This document shows, in pieces, positions 1 to 11,745 of a stretch of DNA of 64,000 nt. The stretch covers positions 668,495-732,494 of the forward strand of contig WELB01000033.1 in assembly GCA_009602725.1 (NCBI GenBank). Reading direction: 5' to 3'. The translations under genes and the position numbers were made by a program. Position 1 is the stretch's first letter. Every line of letters starts with the position of its first letter. The DNA is from Spirogloea muscicola. Its lineage: Eukaryota; Streptophyta; Zygnematophyceae; Spirogloeales; Spirogloeaceae. The notes under the pieces were generated by a model, which worked only from the letters and a program-made list of their open reading frames with translations, was not told the origin of the DNA and did not search any database.

Positions 1-131
1 GGCGGCGCCGGAGGCCAGCCGCTGCGGCGGCGGGGGCCGTGGCCGCGGCCTCGCCGCGCTGGCTGCCGTGGCGTGATCGGCGGCAGGGCGACAGGAGAGG
101 GGCCCGGCGTGAGGCCGCCGGCCAGGCCAGG

Positions 132-3100
132 ATGCCGCCCAACCTGGACTTCCAGGTCTGGTGCGCCGCCGCCGCCGCCACCAAGGAGGCCCTGCCGCCG
201 CGGCCGATCATGGTCAAGGTGGACAAGGCCGCATACACCATGCCCGAGCTCGACACCAGCCTGATCCCGGCGCTCCCAGAGATCGGCGAGCGCAAGCGTA
301 ACGCCAAGCAGGTGTGCCCCCTCGTCCCTGCTCGCTTGGCTGCGGAGCACGTCTCGCGTCGGCGACGACGCGCGATCAGAGGTGACGAGCCCACGGGGCG
401 AGCATCGGAGCGCTGCCTTGCGGGCTGCAGCACCGCCGAGGAACGTCAGTTGCTTGTGGCTCGCTCATCAGTGTGCTGAGCCTGAGCTGGCGGCGTTTGC
501 GGGCCTTGCCGTGGGGGAGCAGCTCACGTGGGTGCTGCTGCTCAAGGCGCATAAGGCGGCGGGCTGCATCGCCTGGCTGGGGGTCGGCCTGGTCACCTTC
601 TTGACTGCCGTCCGGCACCGCCTCCTGACCAAGCAGGTGGGCGCAGCTCTAGTGCCTGATGCCAAGCTTTCAGCTCGGAAGCTGCTGCCGCTCACTTATC
701 TGTGGCATTGCGCTACTACAAGGACTTCCCAAGAAGTCTTGCTGCCAAGGCTCGCCACCTGACTCGGTTGGGAGCTCGCTCAGCAGCTTTATGGTTGCAC
801 AGTGAAGCTGCAAGGACAGTACTCTTACCTTGCGGAGGAGGGGTTCATGCTGCAGGGGCTTGGCAAGACGGTCGGCGGGGGCGACTTGAAGCCGAGGAGC
901 CGGCTCCTCCGGGTCCTCCGCATCTTCCTCCTCGTCGTGCTCGGCTTCTTCGTCTTTGAGGCCGTCGCGCATACGTTCGGCTGGCAGCACCACGTGCCGC
1001 AGTTCCACCGCCTCTCCACTGTCGGCTTCTACAACCTCCTCCACTGGTCCTACCTGTCGTGGGTCTCCTTCAGGTACACCATTGCACCACTGAGAGCTCA
1101 ATGTAAGTCTACCAAGAACTGCTACAACTGCTTTTGTAGTATAGTAGTCGTAGGTGCTTTTCGCATGTTGGAGCACCATGTGCAAAGCTATCTGCTGCAA
1201 GTAGCAGCGTCAAGGTGGACTGTGATGGGCAGCCACGTAGGCAATTAATCAGAGAAAGATTGGCTGCCCTTGTTCACAATGTATGTACTTTAATCCCTTG
1301 CTGTTCTCCTCATCTGATGCAGGAAGAAGTACATTGCTCCTCCACTCCAGTTCTTCGCCAACACCTGCACCTATTTATTCATTTTCCAGGTGCTATTTCC
1401 AATGTTTATCACCTTGAAATTTGTCTATCAGCACACCAACCGAGAGTGAGAGTGGCAAGAGCTTGCAGGGCCCGAGACCAGCCTCATGACGCAGCCAAAT
1501 TGATAAAATGTTTGTTTGCGCAGTCTATTGATCGAGTGGTACTCAGCCTGGGCTGCTTCTGGATCAGACTGAGGGGCCTTAGGTGAACACTGAAGTGCAT
1601 ATTAACCCAAGAGCACAAGCGGCAGTAGACTTGTGTGGCAGCCCCTGCTAGTGACACTGCCTTCTCGTGGTGGAGTTTGCCAAGGCAGCACTCCATGAGC
1701 ATTTCTTGGCAGCAAATAGCAAGATTTTGCGTGAATTGCAGCTCTATTATCCATGTGTGTGCTTAATCTGCGTACATGCTTACATAATACAAATGCTCTT
1801 GCAGGCCACAACCCAAGGTCGAGCTCGAGGAGGCCGGTGCCGATCTGGAGCGAGCGCTGGATCACTACCCCATGGTGCTCATCCAGGTGCCCATGTGCAA
1901 TGAGAGGGAGTGCTACGAGCAGGCCATTACGGCAGCGTGCCAGATGGACTGGCCCAAGACTCGCATGCTCGTCCAGGTGAGAAGCACTGGACTGGCAGAG
2001 CACTTGAGCAAGAGGAGCCAATGTAGACCCTGTGTCACAGACCAGACCAATATTTGTAGCTAATGTGTAACAGAAGTTCTTCCGGGAACTTGTGCTTTGG
2101 CAACTGGCACTGAAGAAGCTCTTTTAGAACATTGTCAGAACATCTCAGAATGTTTCAGGGCACATTGCGGGCTTAGCAGAGTGGAAGCTCATCGGCTGCA
2201 TGTGGCCCGCTGGCAGGTGTTGGACGACTCTGACAATGTGACGATCCAGAAGCTGATCAGAGGGGAGGTTCAGAAGTGGTTGCAGAAGGGATCGCCGATC
2301 ACATACAGGCACAGACTGCTACGGCGCGGATACAAGGCCGGCAACTTGCAGAGCGCCATGAATTGCGACTATGTGAAGGACTACGACTTCGTGGCCATTT
2401 TTGATGCCGATTTCCAGCCAAAGCCAGACTTTCTGAAGAAGACTGTACCCCATTTTAAGGTCTGCATAGCCTCCACATTGCTGGATGCCACTGCTGCAGC
2501 AGTCACGAGTACTTTGCTTTTGCAGCCTTAGTGTCTGTCATCCTCGCAGGCTGACGCCGTTTTATTCCTGTTATGCACCAGGAGCAACCTGACCTTGCCT
2601 TGGTACAAGCCCGGTGGTCCTTTATTAACAAGGATGAGAACCTGCTGACGCGCCTTCAAAATATCAACCTCAGCTTTCACTTTGAGGTTGAGCAGCAGGT
2701 CAACGGCACCTTCATCAATTTCTTTGGCTTCAATGGTGAGAGGCAGTATGACCTGATTGAGCTTTCAGGCAGCTGCTCCCTGCTTCCAGTGGGCAGGATA
2801 TATTGACATTTTGATGTAGCTTGACATTGCTGAAGGGCGTGTGGGCCTTCTATTACTCTCACTGAAAGGCTGGAGGATATATGAAAGAAGCATGATTTTG
2901 TAGAGGGTGACTAGACCTGCCTGGAGTCTGTTATGTCATCCTGTTGCTCCTGTGGTAGTAAGAGCTGGCAACAGGTACCTTAGCTGTTAGTACTTGCCAG
3001 GTTTTCAAGGAATGACATCAAAACAACCCCATGTTGATTGCTCGCACTTGCGCTAACTTAAATGAGTGAGATGCAGGCACGGCCGGAGTATGGAGGATTG

Positions 3101-5018
3101 CAGCCTTGGAAGATTCTGGAGGGTGGCTAGATCGCACGACTGTAGAGGACATGGATGTTGCAGTCCGTGCACATCTTAAGGGCTGGAAATTTATCTTCCT
3201 CAATGACGTCGAGGTATGCTCGGGAGTCGGGGATATTCTACATTGTGATAAGGGCCCCTCTGGTTGTACCACTTGATAACGTCTTGCTTTGAGGGGAGCC
3301 TTGTGGCACTGGTCCGATAATCATCTGTAGACCGTTAGCAGGCTTGTATCATGTTTGGTCAGGACGCGACTGGAAGAGCATGTCGTTAGATGTACGTAGC
3401 TTGAGACAGGATAGTTACTTGCTATACGGGCTCTCTGTTCTCCAGGCCCTCTGTGAGCTGCCAGAATCCTACGAAGCATATCGCAAGCAGCAGCATCGCT
3501 GGCATTCGGGGCCGATGCAGCTGTTCCGTCTCTGCCTCCCAGACATCATCACGGCCAAGGTGGGCATTTTGGTAGCCCCTTATGCTTACTGCTGGTGCTT
3601 AGCTTGCATGTGGCTCCCTACCCATCTTGCTTTGGGACTTGGCCTGATGGTTGGCCGTTTTCTATCTTGCAGGTTGCCCTCTGGAAGAAGTTCAACATGA
3701 TATTCCTATTCTTCCTCCTCAGAAAAATGATTCTGCCCTTCTATTCGTTCACTCTGTTTTGCATCATCCTGCCGCTGACCATGTTTGTCCCCGAGGCCAG
3801 CCTTCCGTTGTGGGTGGTGTGCTACATTCCGGGAGCAATGTCAATCCTGAATGTCATTCCGTCTCCCAGGTACAGATGTTTGCAAGTCAACACATGCGGC
3901 ATATATCTGCATCCCATGCAATGTTGTGCTGTCATTCAGGGTTTTGGCAATGAATTCATCACAGCCATGCTTGACATGGAGAGATCGGTTGCGACGATGT
4001 TGTAGGAGATTAGCAATTGGCCAAAGGCAGCCAGGCTCTGAAATGTGACTTTTTGTTGTGGTCAAGGTTTTGTTTCACCCCATTTATCGATGTTCTGACT
4101 TGGATACTATATTGCACGTTGCAGGTCCTTCCCATTCTTGGTGCCGTACTTATTATTTGAGAACACGATGTCAGTTACCAAGTTCCAGGCCATGATTTCT
4201 GGCCTCTTCCAACTCAATTCAGCGTCTGAGTGGGTGGTAACCAAGAAGACTGGGCGTTCATCCGAGGCAGACCTCCTCGCTGTCGTGCGCGAGGTCAAGG
4301 CTGAAAATGGACCTCCTTTACCATCCCACGCACGGGCAGCGTCAGAGACTTGCTTGGACACTCTGAAGGAGCAGCAATCGGCATCGCAAGTTGCTGCTGA
4401 GAGTTCAAAACTCAAGCTCAAGCCAAAGCGGACTGTGCAGAGGTGTGCTCCTCGAGATCCCGTACAGGGTTGGGAGAAATTGGCAGATCTAGCATCTGAC
4501 TGACAAGTGTGCTTGTGCTAACAAGCACAACATGTACACATTACTGCACTTTCTGTGATGGTTATGTCATGGTCATGAATTCAATGTTGGTTCCGTGCTA
4601 ACGGCGGTGAATGCATGCTGGTGATTGCAGGATGTATAGAAAGGAGCTCGCCCTTGCACTTCTCCTCCTCGTGGCAGCTGCGAGGAGCCTGATGTCTGAG
4701 CGGGGGATGCACTTCTACTTTCTCCTTTTCCAGGTAAGGGGAGGCACTTTGCTGGATGCAGAAGGCCGACTTAAGAAATTAATCCTGCGTGTGCTTGTGT
4801 TTGCCTGATTAAATCGCGGCAGTTGCTGCTTGGAGTGTGCTGCTTTGAGGATGCTGAAGAGCATTGTAGCCTTGTGTTGTCGTTTGCTTCGCTCTTTACT
4901 GCAGTAGCTTCTTGCTGTGTTTCAATTGATGTTCTCACGTACTCCGTGCTGTGCAATGCAGGGTTTGGCCTTCCTTGTGGTTGGCCTTGACCTCATAGGA
5001 GAGCCGCAGAAGGTATGA
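132..5018 (+). CDS. CSLC: Cellulose synthase-like C (xyloglucan-type beta-1,4-glucan synthase), 14 exons
   Basis: Family 2 glycosyltransferase of the Golgi membrane; in land plants CSLC makes the beta-1,4-glucan backbone of xyloglucan. Exons I can join in frame with GT-AG borders: 132-311, 523-636, 820-1073, 1323-1389, 1524-1582, 1805-1976, 2217-2459, 2582-2735, 3077-3213, 3446-3559, 3673-3869, 4125-4442, 4631-4733, 4962-5018, giving 722 residues (land-plant CSLCs are about 670-700). Catalytic signature: VLDDSDN (exon 7), DADF (exon 7), TVEDMD (exon 9), QQHRW (exon 10). Hydrophobic segments lie in exons 2-5 and again in exons 11 and 13-14; the end reads [18 protein letters not shown]. The start at 132 (MPPNLDF) is preferred because it resembles moss-type CSLC starts; an in-frame ATG at 39 is an alternative. 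Exons 3 and 9 are the least obvious from open frames alone. No lesion seen. CSLA (mannan synthase) is the main alternative, but exon sequences such as [14 protein letters not shown] and the C-terminus fit CSLC. Confidence 0.95.
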
Positions 5019-6535
5019 GCTGGACCTGAGTGACAGACAGGTGCGAAGGTCATGGGACTTGAAAGTGTGAAGGCATGCCAGCTGCTGTACATATATTCAG
5101 TCTGCTGTGACATTTCACGTGCGTTGGATAGCCGGACTCCTTCGCCCTCCTCGCTGGCCACGCCTTGGGTAAATGAAGGTGTTATGCAGCACAGCAGGAG
5201 TGTGCCTTCCTTGAATTAAGCTGGCACACTCGAAGCTCGCTGTGGCAGTTCGTTGCAGCCCTGGCTGAGGGCGATCAAATTGCCCCAGGCTCTGCGTCTA
5301 GACAACTAGTGCTTCTCTTGCGCGGCTGGAGCGGGCACTCCACCGCTTAGGGGTGCGGCAAAGCTGCTCCTCGCGGCTCAGGCAGATGCGTGAGCAGGTG
5401 CGCCTGCTCAGAGATAGGCAATGGAGGCTTTTACAAGCATTCAAATTTACTTCACCATCCAATAAATTGCTGAGCCAGCTGCAATAGTCTGGCTTAGAAT
5501 CGTGGCACTTGCATGAATCTGGGGATGATTGCCATGGGCACCTCCAAGACCCTTGTGTGGCAATACTCAGATTTGCTGCCTGTGTCTCAGAGCATCCATC
5601 ATTCTTTATAGCATTTTGGTAGTGATGACAAATAGGAGTGGGTTGTGCTGTGTCAACAATGATGTCGGGATACATCGTCAGGATCCAGTCACTTGCTGAC
5701 CATATGGGTGCATTGTGGATTATGTTGACATTGGCTATTCTAATTTGCGTAGGACAATAGCTGAGACTGCAATGCTGGAAAATGCAGGGAGACATTCATG
5801 TACAGGGAGCCCATGTATGGGTTAAGTGTACTAGCTGTTGCAAGCGAAGCAAAGTGCAGTCTCTCTTGCTTCCAAAGTGCTTTTGTACGAGTGGTGAACA
5901 TAAAGCATGGGCTTAAGTTGTCTTGGAAGAGGAGCTTTATGTAATAGTCTCTCTTGCTTCCAAAGTGCTTTTGTACGAGTGGTGAACATAAAGCATGGGC
6001 TTAAGTTGTCTTGGAAGAGGAGCTTTATGTAATAGCCACCATTTTATTCGTCATGGATAATGAAAATGCTCAGTCCCAGGCGCATGTTTAGAGGAAGGAC
6101 GATGGCCAGGCATACCTTTAAATATGGCACGAGGGTGCCATATACACACATTCAAGGTTTGCTGAGCCTTGTGCAATCTTGTTGTGTATTGTCCTTGGTG
6201 CATAATGAGCCCTTGATGCAATACTCAGCCAGTTCGCTTGCCGCATGATGAGGCATCATGCAACGACCAAGCCAACACCACTCTTTTGCACATTGTATTA
6301 GCTTCAGGCTCTACTCAAGCTCTCCCGGTCAAGCCGTGTGGCCCTGTCAGCTTGTCTGAAACCTCTGACACTCTTTTTGATAGACCATTACCTGTAGGCA
6401 AGCAAGCTGTTTGACCTTCTGCACTTGAGCAAGTGTTCTCCACTTCCCCCACCGTGCTGGCTGGCTCCTTCCGTTCCATCGTTCATAAAGCTAAGTGCTA
6501 TGTCCTTCTACTTTGAGCCTCCATCTCTACCTCGT
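5019..6535. other. Intergenic stretch, no recognised gene
   Basis: Lower GC than the flanking exons. An open frame of 165 codons runs on the minus strand at 5795-5298; its product is Cys- and Ser-rich and matches nothing I recognise, so I do not call it a gene. The only clear structure is an 88-bp tandem duplication (listed separately). The first part probably holds the CSLC 3' UTR. Confidence 0.5.
5858..6033. repeat. Perfect 88-bp tandem duplication
   Basis: Two adjoining copies, 5858-5945 and 5946-6033, appear identical by eye, beginning AGTCTCTCTTGCTTCC and ending GCTTTATGTAAT. Identity of both copies suggests a recent event or an assembly duplication. Confidence 0.9.
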
Positions 6536-7250
6536 CCATTCTCCTGGGTCAGCTTTTCACAGCCACTGTCCCTCTGTTGGCGAGCCTCATTTTTTGTCCC
6601 TGTTCAGCCCTTCAGCAGGTTCTGATTTGAGGCGCTTGATCTAGTATCTTCACGCGGTCCACTGCTTGTTGGGCAGAGGAGGACTCTTCCAGCGGAAATG
6701 CTGGAATGGCCGTGCGAGGCTAGCCCAAACAAGAGGAGCTCTTCAAGTATACAGCTCTTCCGGCTTAAGGCGATGGCTGTGAGAGGCCAGCCCAGAAGCA
6801 ATCAACATTCCGAAAGGGCTGGAAGACGTCTTAGAGAATGAACAAGGTATTAAGAGGCGGGCGGAAGGCACAAGGGACAAGATTAGAGGAGAAAGAGCTC
6901 TTCCACAGGCCGTAAGTTTGAGAGGCCAGCCCAAGGACAAAAGAGGAAGCGCGGCCAGATGGACTCGTGGCTGGAAAAGGCCAGCCCAAAAGAATGGACA
7001 AAGTCTGAGGGAGCCTGAGTGCGAGGACAAAAGGAGAGAAGAGAAGGGCTCGCCCGTTGAGGATAGGGGCTGGGAAAAGCAAGCCCAAAAGAATAAACAA
7101 GGCGATGGCTTCGAGAGGCCAGCCCAGAAGCAATGAACAGTCCGAAAGAAGATGAGCTCGCCCATAGAAGAGAGGGGCTGGCAGAAGCCAGCCAAGAAAG
7201 AATGGACAATATCCAAAGAGCTCCAACACTAGCTAGGCATCTAGACAACT
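6536..7250. mobile_element. Cluster of LINE 3'-tail stubs (mostly minus strand)
   Basis: At least six hairpin remnants (GGCCAGCCC with paired GGGCTGG, or decayed forms) lie at about 6550 (+), 6786, 6919, 6978, 7081, 7116 and 7180 (-). Each is followed on its sense strand by a type 1, 2, 4 or 5 terminus, e.g. GCTCGCCCATAGAAGAGAG near 7150. The stubs are 40-120 bp long and carry no coding sequence. This reads as repeated, strongly 5'-truncated LINE insertions into each other. Confidence 0.75.
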
Positions 7251-7759
7251 AGACATGACGGAACCACACGAAGTTCAATACCCGCGGGCTGGAACACGCG
7301 AATAAGACGAAATTACTTATCGCGACTCCTGCGACTGGACGCTCATGATTCCAAGTATGAACATGGTTTTAAGGGGCGGGCGGAAGTTACAAGGGACGAG
7401 GTTAGAGAAGAAAGTTCCGCAGGCCGTAATTGTGAGAGGCCAGCCCAGGGACAAAAAGAGAGGGAGAAGGGCTCGCCCATTGAGGATAGGGCTTGGAAAA
7501 AGGGGCAAGGGCTGTGAAAAGCCAGCCCAGAAAGAATGGACAAGGTCCGTCCAAAGGGTTGAAAGGCGCTAGAACCTATACAGCTGTGGAAGTCATTTCA
7601 GCGAATCGGAGAATAGTAACCCCCCAGGCGCAAGCTGCAAGTCGGAGTAATGTGCGGCTGGAAAGACTTACTACGGCAAAACCCAGAAGTAGCAGCCAAA
7701 GCGCGGCCTTCCAGCAAGTGCACTGCATAAGCCAGGCGACGTTGGAAGAAGAAAAGAAA
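7251..7759 (-). mobile_element. LINE 3'-tail stubs, second cluster
   Basis: Hairpin remnants at about 7435 and 7520 are minus-strand tail stubs (type 4/5 and type 1-like); the stretch 7565-7755 looks like a further decayed 3' coding end with AAASG-like residues. The first ~90 bases (7251-7340) show nothing I recognise. Confidence 0.6.
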
Positions 7760-8035
7760 GAAAGTGCTCGCCCATAGAAACAAAGGGGCTAGCAAAGCCA
7801 GCCCGAAAAGAATGGACAATATCCAAAGGCCACACAGGCCACAAAACGATGCCGAAAACGAAATAACTACATGAGGACACTGAATGATGCAGATAGTTGC
7901 TCAGTATCCACGGGTGAGCAACAGCAAAGCAGAATATCTCGAAGCAGGAAAAGCGGCACTCCGCCGTGACCCTGAGGCAGGAGCCATAGCGCGGCCGGCG
8001 CGCGTGTGGACCGCGTGAGCCAGAGAAGAAGTCGC
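7760..8035 (-). mobile_element. LINE 3' end, type 2 (C-terminus SALLLLTRGY)
   Basis: Minus strand. The tail starts at about 7765 with the reverse complement of the GGGCGAGCACTTTC terminus, the hairpin lies at about 7785-7803, and the stop codon at 7901 closes a frame ending SALLLLTRGY preceded by LAHAVHTRAGRAMA. This is the end of the RLE-LINE protein. The copy is 5'-truncated near 8035, where a type 6 copy of opposite strand begins. Confidence 0.8.
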
Positions 8036-8059
8036 TCTCCCAATCTCTACTTCAAAACA

Positions 8060-8396
8060 TTGCCAATCTAGGCTACACTCGACGTGCAGATGTCTTTCCG
8101 GCTGAGATGGGCTTGCCAGCTGCATATCTGTCCCTCTTGCGACGACGAGTTTCGGCCTGTTTGCGGCGTGCTCAGGCTAGAGCCTTGCACCAGAAAGCTG
8201 GGCGAGCTCTAGTTGGTGGCAGAAGGGCTCCGTTTCTGGCATCTAGTATTCATGCATCAAGTAGTGACCTTTATGTTTTGACCCGTGGTTATTGAGCGGG
8301 TCAATCTGCTGTAGATTATGTAGATCTTTAGATGTGCTTGCCTTTGTACGTGGCCGTTTGGCCTACATTTGTTTCTAATACACGGAATGTTTCCCC
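8060..8396 (+). mobile_element. LINE 3' end, type 6 (C-terminus SDLYVLTRGY)
   Basis: Plus strand. An open frame to the stop at 8293-8295 contains RALHQKAGRAL and ends SDLYVLTRGY. The 3' UTR carries GCGGGTCAATCTGCTGTAG, then the GGCC..GGCC tail hairpin and TTTGTTTCTAATACACGGA. Near-identical copies lie at 11222-11475 (+) and 33345-33000 (-), so the family was active relatively recently. Confidence 0.85.
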
Positions 8397-8475
8397 AGTG
8401 GGGGCAAGGGCTGTGAAAAGCCAGCCCGAAAAGAATTGACAGAAAGTCGAAGGGGCCAAATGACGGAGGGGCCTA
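8397..8475 (-). mobile_element. LINE tail stub, type 4
   Basis: Minus-strand tail only: reverse complement of a terminus with CCCCCACTGGGG and the hairpin GGGCTGGCTTTTCACAGCCC, then GACTTTCTGTCAATTC. No coding sequence remains. It joins the end of the preceding type 6 copy. Confidence 0.7.
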
Positions 8476-8539
8476 AACCGTGACATTAGGGGCGCGTAGG
8501 TGGGGGCGGAGAGGAGCGCTACCTGAGTGCGTGGTAAGA

Positions 8540-9825
8540 GAGAATGCGCGGCCACATAAACTGGTGGCTGGGAGAGGCCAGCCCAAAGAAATGCACAAGG
8601 TCTGAAGGAGCCGGAGTGCTAAGGACTAAGACATCAGCAACGGGACGCTCAGTAACCTCTAGTCAAACGATGCAAGCTCGCAGGCGGATAATGTCGCCCT
8701 GACGGAAGCCGGAGGCCGCCGCCAAAGCGCGGCCGGCGCGCAAGTGAACCGCGAAGGCAAGGGACCGCTGCAACGAGATGGCCAAACACATTCGGAAGAC
8801 CTGAGCGAGGGACCCGGCAACAATGAAGCCGGGCTGCTCGCCCTGCTGCCCGAGGCGGCGGGCCGCTGGTCGCCGCGCAAGGCGGTGAAGTAGGTCAAGC
8901 CATTTTGTGCAGAAGGCGCCGTGTACGTCGATGACGAGTGGGACGAACTCGTCTTCCACCAGGTGATCCGAGTATTCACGTTCCTCTGCGCCCGCTGCTT
9001 GGCGGACAGCGTAGCCCGCCTCCCCGACGAGCGTTTGGCGCTCCTGGAATCAAAACAGTCAGTCGTGACAACGTCGGCAATGAGCCGAGGCCCCCCGCCG
9101 AACGCGCTGGCGACGAGATCGGCGCGCCGGGAGTGGCGGCGGCCATCCGCCCCAACGGTCGGAGGCATGATGCTGGTATTCTCGAGCGCCACCGTGTGAC
9201 CGGCCTCGACAAAGATGCCAAACAGCGTTCCGCAGCAGGTCGTGGGTTCCTGTCCGCTCCCCGTCCCGTGCGCACCTGAGCATATGAGCTGCCAACGATT
9301 CCGCGTCTGAGCTGCGCTCGATGCACTCACACTGCTGTACTCCACTGAGGCAGGGTGGGTGGAGGCCGAGGAGGCGGTGCATCGCTGTACGGAAGGCGTC
9401 ATCAGGTATCCGGAGCGCGTCGTGGATCGGCAGGGCAGACAATCAAGCTGCCGCCCCTGGGGAGGATGTCGAGAGCAACCGACGTCCGAAGGCGAAAGCC
9501 CCAACGCCGCGGTGAAGGAGGCCGCATCTACCTCGGCATGATGCGAGCATGGGCCCGGAGGTCGGCCATGCGCGCGAGGTGCGCAAACGGGACGGCTCGT
9601 GGCACCAGGGCGGGGTGATCCGCAAGCAGCGCATCTCGGGCAGAGCGGAGAGCCGCCTGGAAAGAGAAGAGCTCGCCCAGGAAAGGCAACGTGCCAGTCT
9701 CCACGTCCGCTGCCGCCTGCTCCAGGAGGCGACCCCATGCCGGAATAACGCTGGGCCACCGAAGCCGCCCAGGCGAGGAAGCCGGCAGCATTGAAGCCTG
9801 GCAGACCCGGCCGCCGCTCGATGAA
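8540..9825 (-). mobile_element. LINE fragment, type 3, with RLE domain region
   Basis: Minus strand, 1.3 kb. Reading 5' to 3' in several shifted frames: a helical region (VETGTLPF, ARDALLADHPALV), then ALRIPDDAFRTAMHRLLG, the knuckle CECIERSSDAESLAAHMLRC (C-x1-C-x12-H-x3-C), RTGTHDLLRN, a nuclease core, then FVPLVIDVHGAF and the end LRAGRALAAASGF. The expected SDLHLLTRGY end is lost. The tail has the CAGCCACC hairpin side and the GCGGCC terminus at about 8540-8590. At least three frame changes, so it is dead. Confidence 0.85.
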
Positions 9826-10795
9826 GAAAGGGCGCGCGCATTGAGTTTAGGGGCTGAAAAAGCCAGCCCCAAAAAAATGGAGCGAAGTACAAGAAGGGGG
9901 CCAGGGGAAGCGCTAAGAAAAACAAGCACACAAACAAACAAAGCAGCTACGTATCACTTGGTGACCCCTGCTAAGCAGCCTCAGGTCAGAGACGCTAGGC
10001 TCCTGGAAGTGGGTCCCCTGGCCAGAGCCAGAGGCAGCAGCGAGGGCCCTGCCGGCGCGCAGGTGCAGCGCGCGGGCCATGGACCTCTGCAGCAAAACGG
10101 CCAAGCACGTCCGGTACACCTGCGCGAACGACCCGGCTGAAGGAAAGTCCACCGGCTCCCCATGGAAGCGGCGGACGATGGCGTGGCGGGTGAGCTAGTT
10201 GAGCAGCTCGAGCCACCGAGCGCCCAACGCCCCATGCGTGTCAATAGCCAGCGGGAAGAACTCGTCTTCCCGCGGATGATCAGCATACTTGAGCTCTTTT
10301 GCCCGAGCGGCGCAGGCGACCGCATACCCAGCCTTGATGGCACATCGGGGGGGGGGGTGTGAGCGGTCGTATGCGTCAGTGGTCACCACGTGCAGGGTAA
10401 GACGTGGCCCGCCGGCTTGTGGGGTGGGCACAAGGTCTACGCGACGTGCGTGGAGATCATCGGCCCGTTGCTGGAGCGCCATGACGGCGGAGGTCTCCGC
10501 TGCCACCGAGAAGTCAGCCTCCACCAGGAAAGCCATGCATCGCATCCCGGAGGCGGTCGTGGGCCGCTGTCCGCTCTCCGCTGTGGGAACAGCGCAGAAC
10601 ATGAGCAGCCAGCTCGCCAGGCTCGGCCCCTCGCTCGCCATAATCACATTGACGAACACCCTGGAGACTTGGCGGCGGCTCGATGGCCTGCCGGGCAAGC
10701 CGCTGGAGGAGATCCAATCAGCCAGGAGTTTGGAAGCCGCATGCGGAACACATGGGCAAGCGACCCAGCGGCGTTGAAGCCGGGCAGCTCACCTT
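9826..10795 (-). mobile_element. LINE fragment, type 1, with RLE domain
   Basis: Minus strand. The terminus at about 9826 abuts the 5' end of the neighbouring type 3 copy. Coding parts: 10698-10195 (LHARRVDLVPTPQAGGPRL, then HVVTTDAYD, AKELKYADHPREDEFFPLAI) and 10152-9913 (SMARALHLRAGRALAAASG, SDLRLLSRG). The normal ..RGY-stop is changed to RGHQ so the frame runs into the 3' UTR. The Cys/His knuckle is in another frame at 10717-10514. Contains at least two frame changes. Confidence 0.85.
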
Positions 10796-11019
10796 TCTGG
10801 CCGTTATGGCCTGCAAACATTGTCCATTTTTTTCTGCTGTCTTTGCAAGCCCATCATTTTCAATGGGCGAACCATTTCTCTTTCTGACCCTGCCACCGAT
10901 TGGACTCGCACAGCCACTGCCGTTAATCATTTTATACATGAAGCGGTGCGATACAGAAGAAGCTGTCACCGTGCGGCCGAGTGATGGCCAGCCGTGCAAG
11001 TCGCTGCAGGAAGTCCAGC
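10796..11019 (+). mobile_element. Decayed LINE tail (type 2-like) and unassigned sequence
   Basis: Plus-strand remnant at about 10800-10875: AAACATTGTCCATTTTTTTC, a degenerate hairpin, then CAATGGGCGAACC. From about 10880 to 11019 I see nothing I can assign apart from a stretch resembling a type 4/5 3' region. Confidence 0.5.
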
Positions 11020-11221
11020 AAAAAGGGACTCGCCCATCGAGGATAGGGGCTGGGAAGTGTAAGGAATGCTGTGGATCGCCAAGCCCGGGCTGCCGGCGGC
11101 GCAAGGAAAAGCGGGGAGGCATTGGGATGGAGCCGCAACGGTAAAACTGAGCAACGGTTACTGCAGGGGCAAGGGTCCAGGGGTCCGAGGTTGGGTGAAG
11201 AACTCACCCCCTCTCCCATCG

Positions 11222-11475
11222 CTCTTGCGACGTCGAGTTTCGGCCTGTTTGCAGCGTGCTCAGGCTAGTGCCTTGCACCAGAAAGCTGGGCGAGCTCTAG
11301 TAGGTGGCAGAAGGGCTCCGTTCCTGGCATCTAGTATTCATGCATCGAGTAGTGACCTTTATGTTTTGACCCGTGGTTATTGAGCGGGTCAATCTGCTGT
11401 AGGTTATGTAGATTTTTAGATGTGCTTGCCTTTGTACCTGGCCATTTGGCCTACATTTCTTTCTAATACACGATC
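11222..11475 (+). mobile_element. LINE 3' end, type 6, nested in solo LTR 1
   Basis: Plus-strand frame to the stop at 11381-11383 containing SALHQKAGRAL and ending SDLYVLTRGY, followed by the type 6 tail (GGCCATTTGGCC, CTAATACACGA at about 11450-11475). Nearly the same sequence as 8130-8395. 5'-truncated; the start at about 11196-11222 is not sharp. Confidence 0.85.
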
Positions 11476-11745
11476 TCTTCCCATCTCGGGTGCCCTCTAT
11501 ATGGCTGCTGCTTCCGGGTCTCGGCAAAGTGCCGCTTCTCCTGCTCCGAGTTACTCTGATCTGCTGTTGCTCACACGTGGATACTGAGCAGCCATCTGCA
11601 TCTCCCTCTGCACCATCTTGCACTTTGTAGTGTAGTCCTTTTTCAGCACCTCTTTCTTTGGCTTTGAACATTGTCCATTCTTTTTGGGTTGGCTTTTTGG
11701 GTTTGCCAGCCCCTCTTCTCAATGGGCGAGCACCTTCTTCTATAT
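11476..11745 (+). mobile_element. LINE 3' end, type 2, nested in solo LTR 1
   Basis: Plus strand, directly after a type 6 terminus. The last coding residues read MAAASGSRQSA..SYSDLLLLTRGY and stop at about 11587. The tail has the hairpin GGTTGGC..GCCAGCCCC and ends ATGGGCGAGCACCTTCTTC at about 11741. LTR sequence resumes at about 11745 (TAGCCCGACGG). Confidence 0.85.

Noticed and set aside
5298-5795. 165-codon open frame on the minus strand as a gene
   Set aside because: No domain resemblance, no splice context, and a composition typical of chance open frames; Cys/Ser-rich translation only.
6536-7250. Hairpin array as a CRISPR-like or tRNA-like array
   Set aside because: Hairpins are irregularly spaced, in both orientations, and flanked by LINE termini; no tRNA cloverleaf or regular spacer.
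9355-10362. Plus-strand open frames antisense to LINE copies
   Set aside because: They are shadows: the minus-strand reading carries the knuckle, nuclease and LRAGRALAAAS blocks in the right order.
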